Source: Knoellia flava TL1 | GTDB taxonomy: Bacteria; Actinomycetota; Actinomycetes; Actinomycetales; Dermatophilaceae | DNA: 64,000 nt | Direction: 5' to 3' | Assembly: GCF_000768675.1 (NCBI RefSeq) | Contig: NZ_AVPI01000067.1 | Location: 1 to 64,000 of the forward strand | Part shown: one piece after another, positions 34,425 to 43,350 of the stretch | Numbering within the stretch: the first letter of the stretch is position 1 | Layout of the letters: each line of letters opens with the position of its first letter | Position numbers and translations under genes: made by a program | The notes under the pieces: generated by a model | What the model saw: only the letters and a program-made list of their open reading frames with translations | Told to the model about the DNA's origin: nothing | Database searches by the model: none

Positions 34425-35353
34425 GCGGAGACCTTGTCGTTGGTGCCGGGGTCGACGCGACGACCCAAGCGGCCCCGGTAGGCATCGACGGCGCCGCGGG
34501 CAGGGAGGATGATCTCGCCAAGGGGACGGTGAGAGCGGGCCAGGGTGAGCGCACCCTTCGCAGCACCTCCCACGCCCGCCACCGTGGACGCCAGCGGCCC
34601 GCCGTAGCGTCGCGCCAGCACCGTCGAGTTGCGAACCGAGTAGTAGCGGCGCCACGCGGCCTTGTCGGTGGGCGTCCGCAGTGTCCGCGAGGCCAGCCCC
34701 GCGGTCCCCGCCACCTGACGCGCATGGAGGAACAGGGGGCCGGGCGCGCACAGCCGGTAGCCGAGACCTCGAAGTCGCAGGCCCAGCTCAGCCTCCTCGA
34801 AGCCCCAAAAGAGCCTGGCGTCGAAGCCGCCGACCCGCCGGAGGACCCCAGCGCTGTACATGGGCAGGGATCCCCCGAAGATGACGTCCAGGTCGACGGT
34901 TTCGCACAGCTCGTCGTCCTCGAACCGCCTGAAGACGCCCAGCTGGCGACGGTAGGTGCTCCCTGCAATGCCCACCCCGGCGACGAGCGGATCCGAGTAG
35001 GACACCTCGCGGCCGAAGGACTCGAGGCGATGCAGGAGGGTGTCATCCACCGGTTCGTCGTCGTCGTCCACGAAGAGGATCCAGTCGTCGTCCGCTGCCC
35101 GGGGGAGAAGGACGGACAGTCCGAGCGCATTGCCTCCTGCGGGACCGATGTTGTCTCCGCTGTCGACGTACTCCGCTCCCTGAGCCGCTGCCACGCGCGC
35201 CACCTCCGGGTCCGACCCGTTGTCCACCACGAGGACGTGGTCGGGACGACGGGTCTGGCGGCCGAGTGCACCGAGCATCGAGTCGAGGACCCGGGGGCGG
35301 GCAAAAGTGACGACCACCGCCCAGATGGCTCCGCCCCCCGTAGTCTGTGACAC
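34421..35353 (-). CDS. GT2-family glycosyltransferase (rhamnosyl/galactofuranosyl-like)
   Basis: The 310-residue GT-A protein has WAVVVTFARPRVLDSMLGAL, DHVLVVDNGSDPEVARVAAA, NIGPAGGNALGLSVLL, the metal motif LFVDDDDEP, and the conserved GGFDARLFWGFEEAELGLRL followed by a RRYYSVRNSTVLARRY segment. The NxGxAGGxN and FW..EE..L patterns are typical of rhamnosyl- and galactofuranosyltransferases. It starts with GTG 35353, seven bases after a TACGAT -10 box, so the mRNA is probably leaderless. It is the first gene of a three-gene overlapping operon. Confidence 0.88.
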   Translation of the reverse strand: MSQTTGGGAIWAVVVTFARPRVLDSMLGALGRQTRRPDHVLVVDNGSDPEVARVAAAQGAEYVDSGDNIGPAGGNALGLSVLLPRAADDDWILFVDDDDEPVDDTLLHRLESFGREVSYSDPLVAGVGIAGSTYRRQLGVFRRFEDDELCETVDLDVIFGGSLPMYSAGVLRRVGGFDARLFWGFEEAELGLRLRGLGYRLCAPGPLFLHARQVAGTAGLASRTLRTPTDKAAWRRYYSVRNSTVLARRYGGPLASTVAGVGGAAKGALTLARSHRPLGEIILPARGAVDAYRGRLGRRVDPGTNDKVSA

Positions 35354-35360
35354 GCATCAG

Positions 35361-35366
35361 ATCGTA
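35361..35366 (-). promoter_or_regulatory. -10 box (TACGAT), leaderless promoter of the GT2 operon
   Basis: On the minus strand TACGAT ends seven bases before GTG 35353. The 43-base gap to the divergent methyltransferase gene must hold both promoters. Confidence 0.5.
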
Positions 35367-35396
35367 TGTGAGGGGTGTGCGGACGTCCGGAGGATC

Positions 35397-36281
35397 ATGA
35401 AGAACGTTGTGTTCAAGAGTTTCTCGCAGGCTTTGGCCGAAGCGGAGGCCGTGCCTCGGCGCTGGTCCGAAGTGGCTGAAGACCCCAATGACCCGCGGGC
35501 CCTCGTCTGGCGTGCCCGGACCCTGCGAGCCGCCTGGCGAGAGCCGATCCCCGACCGCAGCGAGTTCGTTGTCGCTCGCTGTGCAGGTCGACGTGTCCTC
35601 GACATCGGTTGCGTCGCCCATGACGTCGAGCGAATGAAGTCCCCGCAGTGGCTGCACAGCAGGGTTGCTGTCGCCGCGTCGTCGTGCGTGGGGGTCGACG
35701 TGCTCCCCGAAGGTGTCGCCCAGATGCGCAAGGCCGGCTACGACGTCATCGCACACGACCTGACCCGGGGCCCGGGTCCGCTGGCCAACGCCGACCCGTT
35801 TGACGTCATCGTCGCGGGTGAGCTCATCGAACACGTCCCCTCCCTCGACATGCTCTTCACCGCCGCGTGCGACCTGTTGGCCCCGGACGGCGAGCTCATC
35901 ATCACCACGCCCAACCCGTGGGCGCCGCACCGCGTGGCGGCCGGACAGCGCGGGGACTGCTGGGAGAACGTCGACCACATCCTGTTTGCCTTCCCAAGCG
36001 GCATCGCGGAGCTGGCCGAACGTCACGGTCTGGTGCTGCGCGAGGCGATGACGACTCGACCGGAGGCGCCCTCGCGTCGACCGATGGAGCTTGCGCGTCG
36101 GCTGCGACGCCGACTGCGCGGCACGGCCTGGATGCAGATGGGCTACCGCACCCGTGGCACGGAGGTCCCCGTGCGGATCGGGGGTTCTGCGCCGCGACCA
36201 TCCTCGCGCGGGTTGCGTCATGGGGCGTTCGTGGGTGAGACCTTCGTCTACGTGGTTCGGCGCACGGCAGTACCGACCTGA
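35397..36281 (+). CDS. SAM-dependent methyltransferase (MetW/Methyltransf_11-like)
   Basis: The 294-residue protein has RVLDIGCVAHDVERMKS (near residues 68-84), GVDVLPEGVAQMRKAGYDVI, DVIVAGELIEHVPSLDMLF and LLAPDGELIITTPNPWAP. The GxLIEHVP and TTPNP patterns are common in methyltransferases of glycan loci. The C-terminal 90 residues are basic and contain no further domain. GGAGG lies four bases before ATG 35397. Its 3' end overlaps the convergent ABC exporter gene by 34 bases, so the two transcripts are antisense there. Confidence 0.82.
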   Translation: MKNVVFKSFSQALAEAEAVPRRWSEVAEDPNDPRALVWRARTLRAAWREPIPDRSEFVVARCAGRRVLDIGCVAHDVERMKSPQWLHSRVAVAASSCVGVDVLPEGVAQMRKAGYDVIAHDLTRGPGPLANADPFDVIVAGELIEHVPSLDMLFTAACDLLAPDGELIITTPNPWAPHRVAAGQRGDCWENVDHILFAFPSGIAELAERHGLVLREAMTTRPEAPSRRPMELARRLRRRLRGTAWMQMGYRTRGTEVPVRIGGSAPRPSSRGLRHGAFVGETFVYVVRRTAVPT

Positions 36282-38071
36282 CCCGTATGACCGAGGTCGC
36301 CGAGGTCGGCCTTGCCCAGCCCTGCGGTGGCCAGCGCCTGTCGATAGAAGGCACTCGTCGCGCGGAGGGCGTCCGGAGTGTCGAGCGCGGTGACCCGGCC
36401 ACCTTCCACGACCATGATCCGGTCGCACATGTCGATGGTGGACATGCGGTGGGCGATGACGACGACCGTCACCTGTCCGCGCAGCCCGACGATGGTGTTG
36501 CGGATGAGCTGCTCGCTGTGGCCGTCGAGGGCCGAGGTCGGCTCGTCGAGGACGATCAGTGATGGTGACCCGGCCAGCGCGCGTGCAATCGAGAGGCGCT
36601 GACGCTGGCCGCCGGACAGTGCGCTGCCGCGCTCACCGAGGTCGGTGTCGAAGCCGTCCGGGAGGAAGGTGATGTCCCTGAGGACGTTGGCCTGCGCCGC
36701 TGCTCGGCGCATGGACTCGTCGTCGATGTCGTCGCGGAAGAAGCGAATGTTGTCGGCCACCGTGCCCGTGAACAGGGCTGGGTCCTGGGGGACGAACGAG
36801 ACCTGTCGGGTCCACCAGTCACGGTCGAGGTCAACGAGGTCGCGCCCGCCCGCGGTGAGCACACCCACGTCGGGTTCGCGCAGTCCCAGCAGGAGCTGGG
36901 CAATCGTCGACTTGCCGGCGCCCGACGGCCCGATGATGCCCAGGATCTCGCCCTGTTCGAGGGTGAGGTCGACCCCCTCCAAAGTCGCGCGTTGCCCGTC
37001 GTAGGAGAACCCGGCCGAGTCGACGACCAGCGGCAGCACCGTCTCGGGGCGGAGGCTGCCGCCGGATGCAGGCGTTGACTCGTATCGGCGGGCCGTGACC
37101 TCGACCTCCTCGAGGGCCGGGAGTGCGGAGACCACGGTCCCGTGCACGGAGACCATCTGCTGGCCGTAGGTGAGGGATCGAAGCATGAGCAGTGTCACTG
37201 CCCCGACAGTCGTGAGGTCACGAGCATCGATGATGCTCAGCCCGCCGATCGCGACGAGAACCGCACCGTAGGCGAAGAACGTGTATGTGGGGGAGAGCGA
37301 CCCGTAGAGAACCTGGACGCGCCGCTGTTCCTCGGTGGCGACGTCGGTGAGGGCGTCGACGCGGCGTAGGAAGGCTCCGCGTGCACCGAACACCTGCATC
37401 TCACGGCCGAGGCTGCCCAGCTCCGCCACGGATGTCGCGAACTCCAGATCGGCGGTACCCGAGCGGTGCGCCGCTCGACGGATGGCGTTGCGCAGTGGGC
37501 CCAGGAGCGCAGCGAGCACTCCGAGGAAGACGAGGACCGCCACTGTGGCCAGCGGCTGGATGACCAGGCCAGCACCGAGGAAGGCAAGCAGGCTGAGCGC
37601 CGCAGACAGCCCTTGGATCGCCGCGGCGACCGCGGCAAGCACCCGGGCGATGAAGGAGGTGAGCAGCTCCTGCAGGCGGCCGGAGGGCTCACGTTGGTGC
37701 ACCTTCCACGCGGCACCCAGATAGGCGTGCGCCAGCCGACGTCGAAGGTTCGTACGAACGATCGCGCTCAGGGCCGCCGATTGCCGCACCGACAACACGT
37801 TGAGGAGCAGGCGAAGGATCAGCCCGACCGCGGCGCCCCACAGTGCCAGGTCGATGGGGACCTCGCGGCCGGCCACGGGGCCGATGACGTCACGCCCGCT
37901 GGCCAGAGCGAGGAGAAGGCCTGTCACGAGGACGAGGAACGCCGCCTCGACCATGGCCGCACCGAACGAGGCTATGGCGAGCAGGGCGATCCGACCGCGA
38001 TGACCGGCGCCGAGGCGCCAGAGACCCGACCACCCGCCGGCCGCCGGGGTGCGGGTCACGATCCTCGTCAT
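36248..38071 (-). CDS. ABC exporter with fused membrane and ATPase domains (lipid-linked glycan flippase-like)
   Basis: The 607-residue half-transporter has six predicted helices in residues 25-310, then an ATP-binding domain with Walker A IIGPSGAGKSTIAQLLLG, the Q-loop VSFVPQDPALFTG, signature ALSGGQRQRLSIARAL, Walker B SLIVLDEPTSALD and the switch His in VIAHRMSTI. It would work as a homodimer. In this setting it resembles PglK/MsbA-type flippases and may move polyprenyl-linked repeat units across the membrane; no Wzx-type flippase is seen in the window. It overlaps the upstream GT4 gene by four bases and the convergent methyltransferase by 34. Confidence 0.88.
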   Translation of the reverse strand: MTRIVTRTPAAGGWSGLWRLGAGHRGRIALLAIASFGAAMVEAAFLVLVTGLLLALASGRDVIGPVAGREVPIDLALWGAAVGLILRLLLNVLSVRQSAALSAIVRTNLRRRLAHAYLGAAWKVHQREPSGRLQELLTSFIARVLAAVAAAIQGLSAALSLLAFLGAGLVIQPLATVAVLVFLGVLAALLGPLRNAIRRAAHRSGTADLEFATSVAELGSLGREMQVFGARGAFLRRVDALTDVATEEQRRVQVLYGSLSPTYTFFAYGAVLVAIGGLSIIDARDLTTVGAVTLLMLRSLTYGQQMVSVHGTVVSALPALEEVEVTARRYESTPASGGSLRPETVLPLVVDSAGFSYDGQRATLEGVDLTLEQGEILGIIGPSGAGKSTIAQLLLGLREPDVGVLTAGGRDLVDLDRDWWTRQVSFVPQDPALFTGTVADNIRFFRDDIDDESMRRAAAQANVLRDITFLPDGFDTDLGERGSALSGGQRQRLSIARALAGSPSLIVLDEPTSALDGHSEQLIRNTIVGLRGQVTVVVIAHRMSTIDMCDRIMVVEGGRVTALDTPDALRATSAFYRQALATAGLGKADLGDLGHTGQVGTAVRRTT

Positions 38072-39288
38072 CGGTGTCGGTCCTGCGTCGCGGGCCCTCG
38101 TGCGCCCGAGGCAGGCAGTCGTGCCACCTCACCAGTATGTCGCCGAAGCCGCGCCATGGTCGATGTGCCGCCCCTTCGCGGTCGCCGACGTGAGCCCATT
38201 GCCCAGGCGTAGCGTTCCAGGGAGCGGCGAGCCACCGCCCGCTGGTCGAAGTGCCCGCGCGCCCGTTCCGCCGCTGCGCGACCCAGCCGCTCGCGCAGCG
38301 GAGCGTCGTCGAGGAGGCGCTGCACGGCATACGTCATCGCGTCGACATCACCGGGAGGCGACAGGAGCAGGTGCTCCTCCGAGGTGCCGATCTCGCGGCA
38401 GCCACGGATGTCGGTGAGGACCATGGCGACGCCGCAGGCGGCTGCCTCCATGGACGCTCGTGAGAAGCCTTCGCGGTGCGACGCGAGGACGAAGACGTCG
38501 AGGGCGGAGTAGATCGCCGGCATGTCGGTGCGCTCACCGACGAAGGTCACCGAGTCCCGGTGTGGCACAACGGTGTTCGCATCCGTGACGTCACCCGGTC
38601 CAACCCACACGAAATGCGCCCGGTTGCCGAGCGCCGCAGCCGTCGCCGCGAACTCGGCCAGGCCCTTCTCTCGCACCCGGCGTCCGATCGTCCCCACGAG
38701 CAGCTCGTCGTCACCCACGCCGAGCTCCGACCGCACGCGGCGGCGCGCCTCCGCGTCAAAGGTGAACCGTGCCAGGTCGACCCCGTTGCCCACCACCTCG
38801 TGGCGGCCGCGGCGCAGGAAGCGGCGCATCGTGTCGCGGTCCGCAGCGTTCTGGAAGAGTTCGTAGTCGGAGAAGCGGATGGCGAGCGCCTCGGCCCCGT
38901 AGACGAGGGCTCGCTTGCGCAGGCGGTCCTCCGGACCGGCCCAGAGACCGTGGCACGTGTTGACGACGACGGGTATGCCGGCCAGGCGTCCTGCGATGCG
39001 ACCCATCACCCCGGTCTTCGGGTTGTGGGTGTGCAGCACGTCGAGGTCGAGGGAGCGCAGGGTGCGGACGAGCCGGCGGAAGGCCCGGGCGTCCCGCCCG
39101 AGGTCCCAGGCGCGGGTGAGCTCCGGCAGCGGCACGTGGGTGACACCGAGCGCCGTGACGCGCGGGACGTACCGACCGGGCGCGCTGATGCCGAACACCT
39201 CGTGGCCGGCCTCGAGGTCGACCTCGAGCTCGGTCGGCAGGAGGAGCGCCAGGCTCATGTCGACCGTCGTGAGATGGGCGATGCGCAC
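38068..39288 (-). CDS. GT4-family glycosyltransferase
   Basis: The 406-residue GT-B enzyme begins RIAHLTTVDMSLALLLPTEL, has VLHTHNPKTGVMGRIAGRLA and VVNTCHGLWAGPEDRLRKRA in the acceptor domain, VGTIGRRVREKGLAEFAATA at the domain junction, and the donor-site FVLASHREGFSRASMEAAAC, with the two Glu residues of the E-x7-E motif. The tail beyond residue 375 is Arg-rich and overlaps the exporter start by four bases. It starts with GTG 39288. The strand switch upstream leaves 201 bases to the BY-kinase gene. Confidence 0.88.
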   Translation of the reverse strand: MRIAHLTTVDMSLALLLPTELEVDLEAGHEVFGISAPGRYVPRVTALGVTHVPLPELTRAWDLGRDARAFRRLVRTLRSLDLDVLHTHNPKTGVMGRIAGRLAGIPVVVNTCHGLWAGPEDRLRKRALVYGAEALAIRFSDYELFQNAADRDTMRRFLRRGRHEVVGNGVDLARFTFDAEARRRVRSELGVGDDELLVGTIGRRVREKGLAEFAATAAALGNRAHFVWVGPGDVTDANTVVPHRDSVTFVGERTDMPAIYSALDVFVLASHREGFSRASMEAAACGVAMVLTDIRGCREIGTSEEHLLLSPPGDVDAMTYAVQRLLDDAPLRERLGRAAAERARGHFDQRAVARRSLERYAWAMGSRRRPRRGGTSTMARLRRHTGEVARLPASGARGPATQDRHR

Positions 39289-39403
39289 GACCGATGCACC
39301 CCCTTCGTCCGGATCGAGTGGTCAGCCGCACCCATCTTGACAAGTGCCGGGCGCGGGTGTGGCGGGTTCGCGCAAAGCCCACGTACAACTCAGGTCCCGC
39401 GGC

Positions 39404-39409
39404 TAAACT
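39404..39409 (+). promoter_or_regulatory. Candidate -10 box (TAAACT) for the BY-kinase gene
   Basis: TAAACT is one of the few A/T-rich stretches in the 201-base gap before the kinase gene and would give a leader of about 75 bases. A perfect TTGACA at 39337-39342 lacks a -10 at the right distance and lies too far upstream to pair with it. The rest of the gap shows no gene. Confidence 0.4.
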
Positions 39410-39489
39410 CGGGCACCGGCCGTCCTGCTGGCGCGCGTGTGCACACGGTGACGCGGGGGTGTCGACGGGCGCAGACAGGGAGTGACGCA

Positions 39490-41199
39490 GTGACCCTTCA
39501 GGACTACATCAAGGTCTTCAGGCACCGGTGGATGGTCATCCTCGTCTGTGCGCTGGTCGCTGGCGCCGTCACGTGGTTCGTCACTCCGGCGAGCGCTGAC
39601 ACCACGAAGAAGGTGGGCTCCTATGCCGCGACGGCAACGATTCTCGTGGGGTCGACCGACCCTGAGAACCCCAATCCCAACATGGGTCGCATCCCCCTCT
39701 ACATGACCACAGGTGAGATCCCGCGGCGGGCAGCTGCTGCGGTCGGGTACGACGGCGACCCTGCCCTCTTGGCCCGAGGGCTGACAGTCACTCCGGACGT
39801 CGTCGCAGCCGCCATCACCGTCTCGGCAACTGCCTCCGACGGATCCCGAGCGGCAGCCGTCGCCAACGCGTTCGCGACGGAGACGGTGAAGTTCTTCCGT
39901 GAGCGCTCCCGCCCCGGGGCGGAGAACGTGGCCGTGTCGATTCTGCAGGCCGCCTCACCCGTGCCGGTGGCCAACAGCGACGGTGGCTTCGTCGTCCCGC
40001 CCGGTCGTGGCCCGCGCACCGCGATCGCCACGGTCCTCGGCCTGCTCGCAGGGCTTGCGCTCGCCCTGCTGCTCGACCGGCTCGACTCGAGGTTGCGCAC
40101 CCGTCAGGAGATCCACGGGGCCCTGCGGATGCCGATCATTGCCGAGATCCCACGACTCAGGCGTTCTGAGCGGCACCAAGGAGCCATCGCCGTTGCGGAG
40201 GACCCACTGAGCAACTACAGCGACGGCTACCGTGCAGCGCGGACGGCCCTGGTTCACACAACGGGGCAGATCATGCCGGGCGACTACACGCCGCGACGTT
40301 CCGCTGCGGGAGCGCGTCCGGCAGCCAAGGGTGCCCGGCTCATTCTCGTCACTTCCGCTCACGCTGCGGAGGGCAAGACCACGTCCGTTGCCAACCTCGC
40401 GGCCAGTTTCGCCGAGACCGGCCAGCGCGTCCTCGTCCTCGACGCAGATCTTCGCTCTCCCGACGCCCACAATGTCTTCGACGTTCCTCAGGGAGCGGGC
40501 ATCTCCGACTTTCTCAGTGATCCCAGCGACGACGCCTCACTTGGGTCGGTCGTGAGACCGACGAGCGTACCCGGCGTCCGCATCATCACCGCCGGGACGA
40601 GCCTCGCCCACCCGGCATCGCTGGCGAGTCGGTTGGGCTCGCTGTTGGAGGAGGTCCGCGGCATGGCCGACGTCGTCCTCATCGACACCGCGCCCCTCCT
40701 CGAGGCGAGCGACGTCTTCGACATCCTCCCGATGGTCGACACGCTCCTCCTCGTGGTGCGCAGCGGCCGGCTCACCGAGCTTGCGGGCAACCGCGTCGCC
40801 GAGCTCGTGGGTCGCTTCCAGGTGCCGGTGAGCGGGGTCATCCTTCTCGGTGCGCCGGAAAAGCGTGCGGATGCGTATGGATACGGCTACGGCGAGAACC
40901 GTCAGTCGAAGCGGAAGGCCAAGAGGGCCCGCAAGCGCGCGCAGTCCCGATCGGCCCGGTCCGCAGCCGAGCAGGAGACGACGTTCGTTGATTCCCGGAC
41001 GCCAGGTGCATCTCCGGTGCACAGCGCCGAGTCCCGCGACACCTCGCGGAACCCCGAGGACGCGCCCGACGACCTGCAGCTCGACGTCACGCCCGGCGGT
41101 GAGGTGCCGACCGCGACGGACGAGGCGCACGCCGCCACCCGCGGGGAGGTCGGCGAGGAGCGCCGTCGCTCTCGCCGCCGCTCCTCCTCCTCGGCCTGA
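39490..41199 (+). CDS. Wzz-type chain-length protein fused to a bacterial tyrosine kinase
   Basis: The 569-residue membrane protein begins with a Wzz domain: MTLQDYIKVFRHRWMVILVC with helix 1 (about residues 15-32), an extracytoplasmic region and helix 2 (AIATVLGLLAGLALALLL, about 178-195). The cytoplasmic BY-kinase domain has Walker A AHAAEGKTTS (K296), Walker A' VLVLDADLR and Walker B ADVVLIDTAP. The tail has a short Tyr cluster, YGYGYGE near residue 460, as the likely autophosphorylation site, then a basic and acidic linker. It would set polysaccharide chain length and export; the tyrosine phosphatase at 49.6 kb is the likely counterpart. GTG 39490 follows CAGGGAG. Confidence 0.9.
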   Translation: MTLQDYIKVFRHRWMVILVCALVAGAVTWFVTPASADTTKKVGSYAATATILVGSTDPENPNPNMGRIPLYMTTGEIPRRAAAAVGYDGDPALLARGLTVTPDVVAAAITVSATASDGSRAAAVANAFATETVKFFRERSRPGAENVAVSILQAASPVPVANSDGGFVVPPGRGPRTAIATVLGLLAGLALALLLDRLDSRLRTRQEIHGALRMPIIAEIPRLRRSERHQGAIAVAEDPLSNYSDGYRAARTALVHTTGQIMPGDYTPRRSAAGARPAAKGARLILVTSAHAAEGKTTSVANLAASFAETGQRVLVLDADLRSPDAHNVFDVPQGAGISDFLSDPSDDASLGSVVRPTSVPGVRIITAGTSLAHPASLASRLGSLLEEVRGMADVVLIDTAPLLEASDVFDILPMVDTLLLVVRSGRLTELAGNRVAELVGRFQVPVSGVILLGAPEKRADAYGYGYGENRQSKRKAKRARKRAQSRSARSAAEQETTFVDSRTPGASPVHSAESRDTSRNPEDAPDDLQLDVTPGGEVPTATDEAHAATRGEVGEERRRSRRRSSSSA

Positions 41200-41204
41200 C
41201 CGCC

Positions 41205-42551
41205 GTGAGTTCCTGGACGAGGCGCCGGGCGATCGCCCTGGCACTCGCCGTGGTGGTCGGCGTGGGCACGGCCGCCCTGTTCAGGGCAGCGGTCGGCAGC
41301 AACTCCTACAACTTCTGGGGCGCGGTGATGGTCATCCCCGTCGTCCTCGCTCTTAACATCGCCCTGATCCGGCACGTGGCAAAGAGGCACGAGGAGCCGT
41401 GGTTCGCGAGCCTCCTCGCCTTTGGCTTTGCGCTCAAGATGGCCGGAGCGCTCGCCCGCTACTACGTCGCCTACATCGTCTATGCGGGTGCCGCCGATGC
41501 CGAGCGCTACAACCTCGTGGCGGCGAGCCAGTACAAGTCCTGGCGAGAGGGTGTTTTCTCGTTCGAGATTGCGGGCAAGCAGGGAACGCAATGGATGGAG
41601 GTCCTCACCACCGCTCTTTACACCGTGGTCGGGCCCTCACCTCTCTCGGGCTTCGTCGTCTTCGCAGCCTTCGCGTTCTGGGGGCAGTACCTCCTCTACC
41701 GGGCCTATTGCGTCGCCCTGCCGCGCGGCAACCACAAGCGGTACGCCCTCTTGATATTCCTCATCCCCTCGCTCCTTTACTGGCCATCCAGCATCGGCAA
41801 GGAGTCGTGGCTCATGTTCTTCGTGGGCGCGACGGCCCTCGGTGCGGCCAAGTTCTTCGCCCGCCAGAAGGGCGCCTTCGCGCTGCTCCTCGTTGGAGCG
41901 GCCGGAACAGCACTGCTCCGACCACACCTCTCAGTACTGCTCTTCGCGTCGCTCTTCGTGGCCCAACTGTTCCGCCCGACAGCGGACCGCAGCACCGGAA
42001 TCGTCAGTAAGGCCTTCGGTGTCGTCCTCCTAGGTATCTCGGCGGTCGTCCTGACCAGCCAGTCGGCATCGTTCCTCGGCATCGACGACCTCTCGCTGCA
42101 AGCCGTGTCCGACACCGTCGACTCCGCGTCTGAGCAGGCCAGCGAGGGTGGGACGTCCACATTCGACCCGACGCCGATCAGCTCGCCCGTTGACATCCCG
42201 GGCGCCGTCGCTACGGTGCTGCTTCGGCCCTTTCCCTGGGAGGCGAACAACGCTCAGATGCTCGTCCAGAGCCTTGAAGGGCTGCTGTTGCTCGCCCTCG
42301 CCGTGCACGCTTGGCCACAGCTGCGCCGGCTTTCCAGCGTCCTGCGCCGGACGCCCTACGTGACGTTCGCCCTCACCTACACCGCAGCCTTCATCTGGGC
42401 GTTCTCGGGCTTCGGCAACTTCGGGATCCTCGCGCGCCAGCGTGTCCTCATGATCCCCTTCTTCCTCATCCTGCTGGCCCTGCCGAGCGTGGAGCGGATC
42501 ACCGAACAGATTCCGTCCCGGCGCAGGGAGCTGAGCCGTGCCCGTCGATGA
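41205..42551 (+). CDS. Polytopic membrane protein, possible polysaccharide polymerase
   Basis: The 448-residue protein has around ten hydrophobic helices spread over its length and a polar extracytoplasmic loop (about residues 300-345, with SEQASEGGTSTFDPTPISSP). FLIPSLLYWPSSIGKESWLM is a striking segment; similar PS.IGKE sequences occur in EpsG/Wzy-like membrane proteins. A polymerase or ligase role is plausible from its place between the BY-kinase and a deacetylase, but no catalytic residue can be named. It starts five bases after the kinase stop (GTG 41205) and overlaps the next gene by 14 bases. Confidence 0.7.
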   Translation: MSSWTRRRAIALALAVVVGVGTAALFRAAVGSNSYNFWGAVMVIPVVLALNIALIRHVAKRHEEPWFASLLAFGFALKMAGALARYYVAYIVYAGAADAERYNLVAASQYKSWREGVFSFEIAGKQGTQWMEVLTTALYTVVGPSPLSGFVVFAAFAFWGQYLLYRAYCVALPRGNHKRYALLIFLIPSLLYWPSSIGKESWLMFFVGATALGAAKFFARQKGAFALLLVGAAGTALLRPHLSVLLFASLFVAQLFRPTADRSTGIVSKAFGVVLLGISAVVLTSQSASFLGIDDLSLQAVSDTVDSASEQASEGGTSTFDPTPISSPVDIPGAVATVLLRPFPWEANNAQMLVQSLEGLLLLALAVHAWPQLRRLSSVLRRTPYVTFALTYTAAFIWAFSGFGNFGILARQRVLMIPFFLILLALPSVERITEQIPSRRRELSRARR

Positions 42552-43350
42552 CCACGGCGGGCTGCGCCGTCGGCTGAAGCAGGCGCTGGTCCGCACGTCC
42601 AGGCACACCCCCGCCTCGGGAGCCAGCCTGCTCATCTACCACCGTGTCGGTGGCGGGACCCAGGACGAACTCGACCTGCCCACCGACGCGTTCGAGCGGC
42701 AGCTCGACGTCCTCGTGGACCACGACGTCGTCACGCTCGACGTGGCGCTCGACCGGCTCGACGAGGGCGACACCCGCCCGAGCGTCGTGCTGACCTTCGA
42801 CGACGGCTTCGACGACGTCCACGCCAACGCATGGCCGCTGCTGCGGGAGCGCGGCCTGCCGTTCACCGTCTACCTCGCCTCTGCCTTCGTCGGCGAGACG
42901 ATGGTCTGGGAGGGGTCGACCGCCAAGGGCCGTGCCGGACGAGGCATGACCTGGAGCCAGCTGGGCGAGCTGGTCGCCTCGGGCCTGTGCACCGTGGGCA
43001 ACCACACTCATGGGCACGTCCGTCCCGAGGTGCTGGGGGAGGACGACCTCGACCGGTGCACCGAGGCCATCGAGGACCACCTCGGAGTCTCGCCACACCA
43101 CTTCACCTATCCCTGGGGGGTGCCGGTCCCGGCGATGGAGGAGGCGCTGCGAACCCGCTTCCGCAGCGCCTCGACGGGACGTCTGGGCCGCAACGCACCC
43201 GACACCGACCGGATGCGGCTCTCTCGCGTCCCCGTGCGCCAGTCCGACCCGATCGAGTTCTTCGGTGCCAAGCTCACCGGCGGTCTCGGTCCGGAACGTG
43301 CCTACGCCACCGCCGTCCGGCTCGGCAAGGCCGCGGGCCTGGGCGGCTAG
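42538..43350 (+). CDS. Polysaccharide deacetylase (NodB domain)
   Basis: The 270-residue protein has LIYHRVGGG (near residue 32), the motif 1 VVLTFDDGFDDVHANAWPLL (about residues 82-101), motif 2 HTHGHVRPEV with two metal His residues, and FTYPWGVPVPAMEEAL for motif 3. There is no clear signal peptide, so action at the cytoplasmic side or on lipid-linked intermediates is possible. It probably removes N- or O-acetyl groups from the polymer made by this locus. It follows the polymerase-like gene in the same operon and touches the convergent GT4 gene by four bases. Confidence 0.85.
   Translation: MPVDDHGGLRRRLKQALVRTSRHTPASGASLLIYHRVGGGTQDELDLPTDAFERQLDVLVDHDVVTLDVALDRLDEGDTRPSVVLTFDDGFDDVHANAWPLLRERGLPFTVYLASAFVGETMVWEGSTAKGRAGRGMTWSQLGELVASGLCTVGNHTHGHVRPEVLGEDDLDRCTEAIEDHLGVSPHHFTYPWGVPVPAMEEALRTRFRSASTGRLGRNAPDTDRMRLSRVPVRQSDPIEFFGAKLTGGLGPERAYATAVRLGKAAGLGG

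Noticed and set aside
39337-39342. Perfect TTGACA before the BY-kinase gene as a promoter
   Set aside because: No A/T-rich -10 box lies 16-19 bases downstream.
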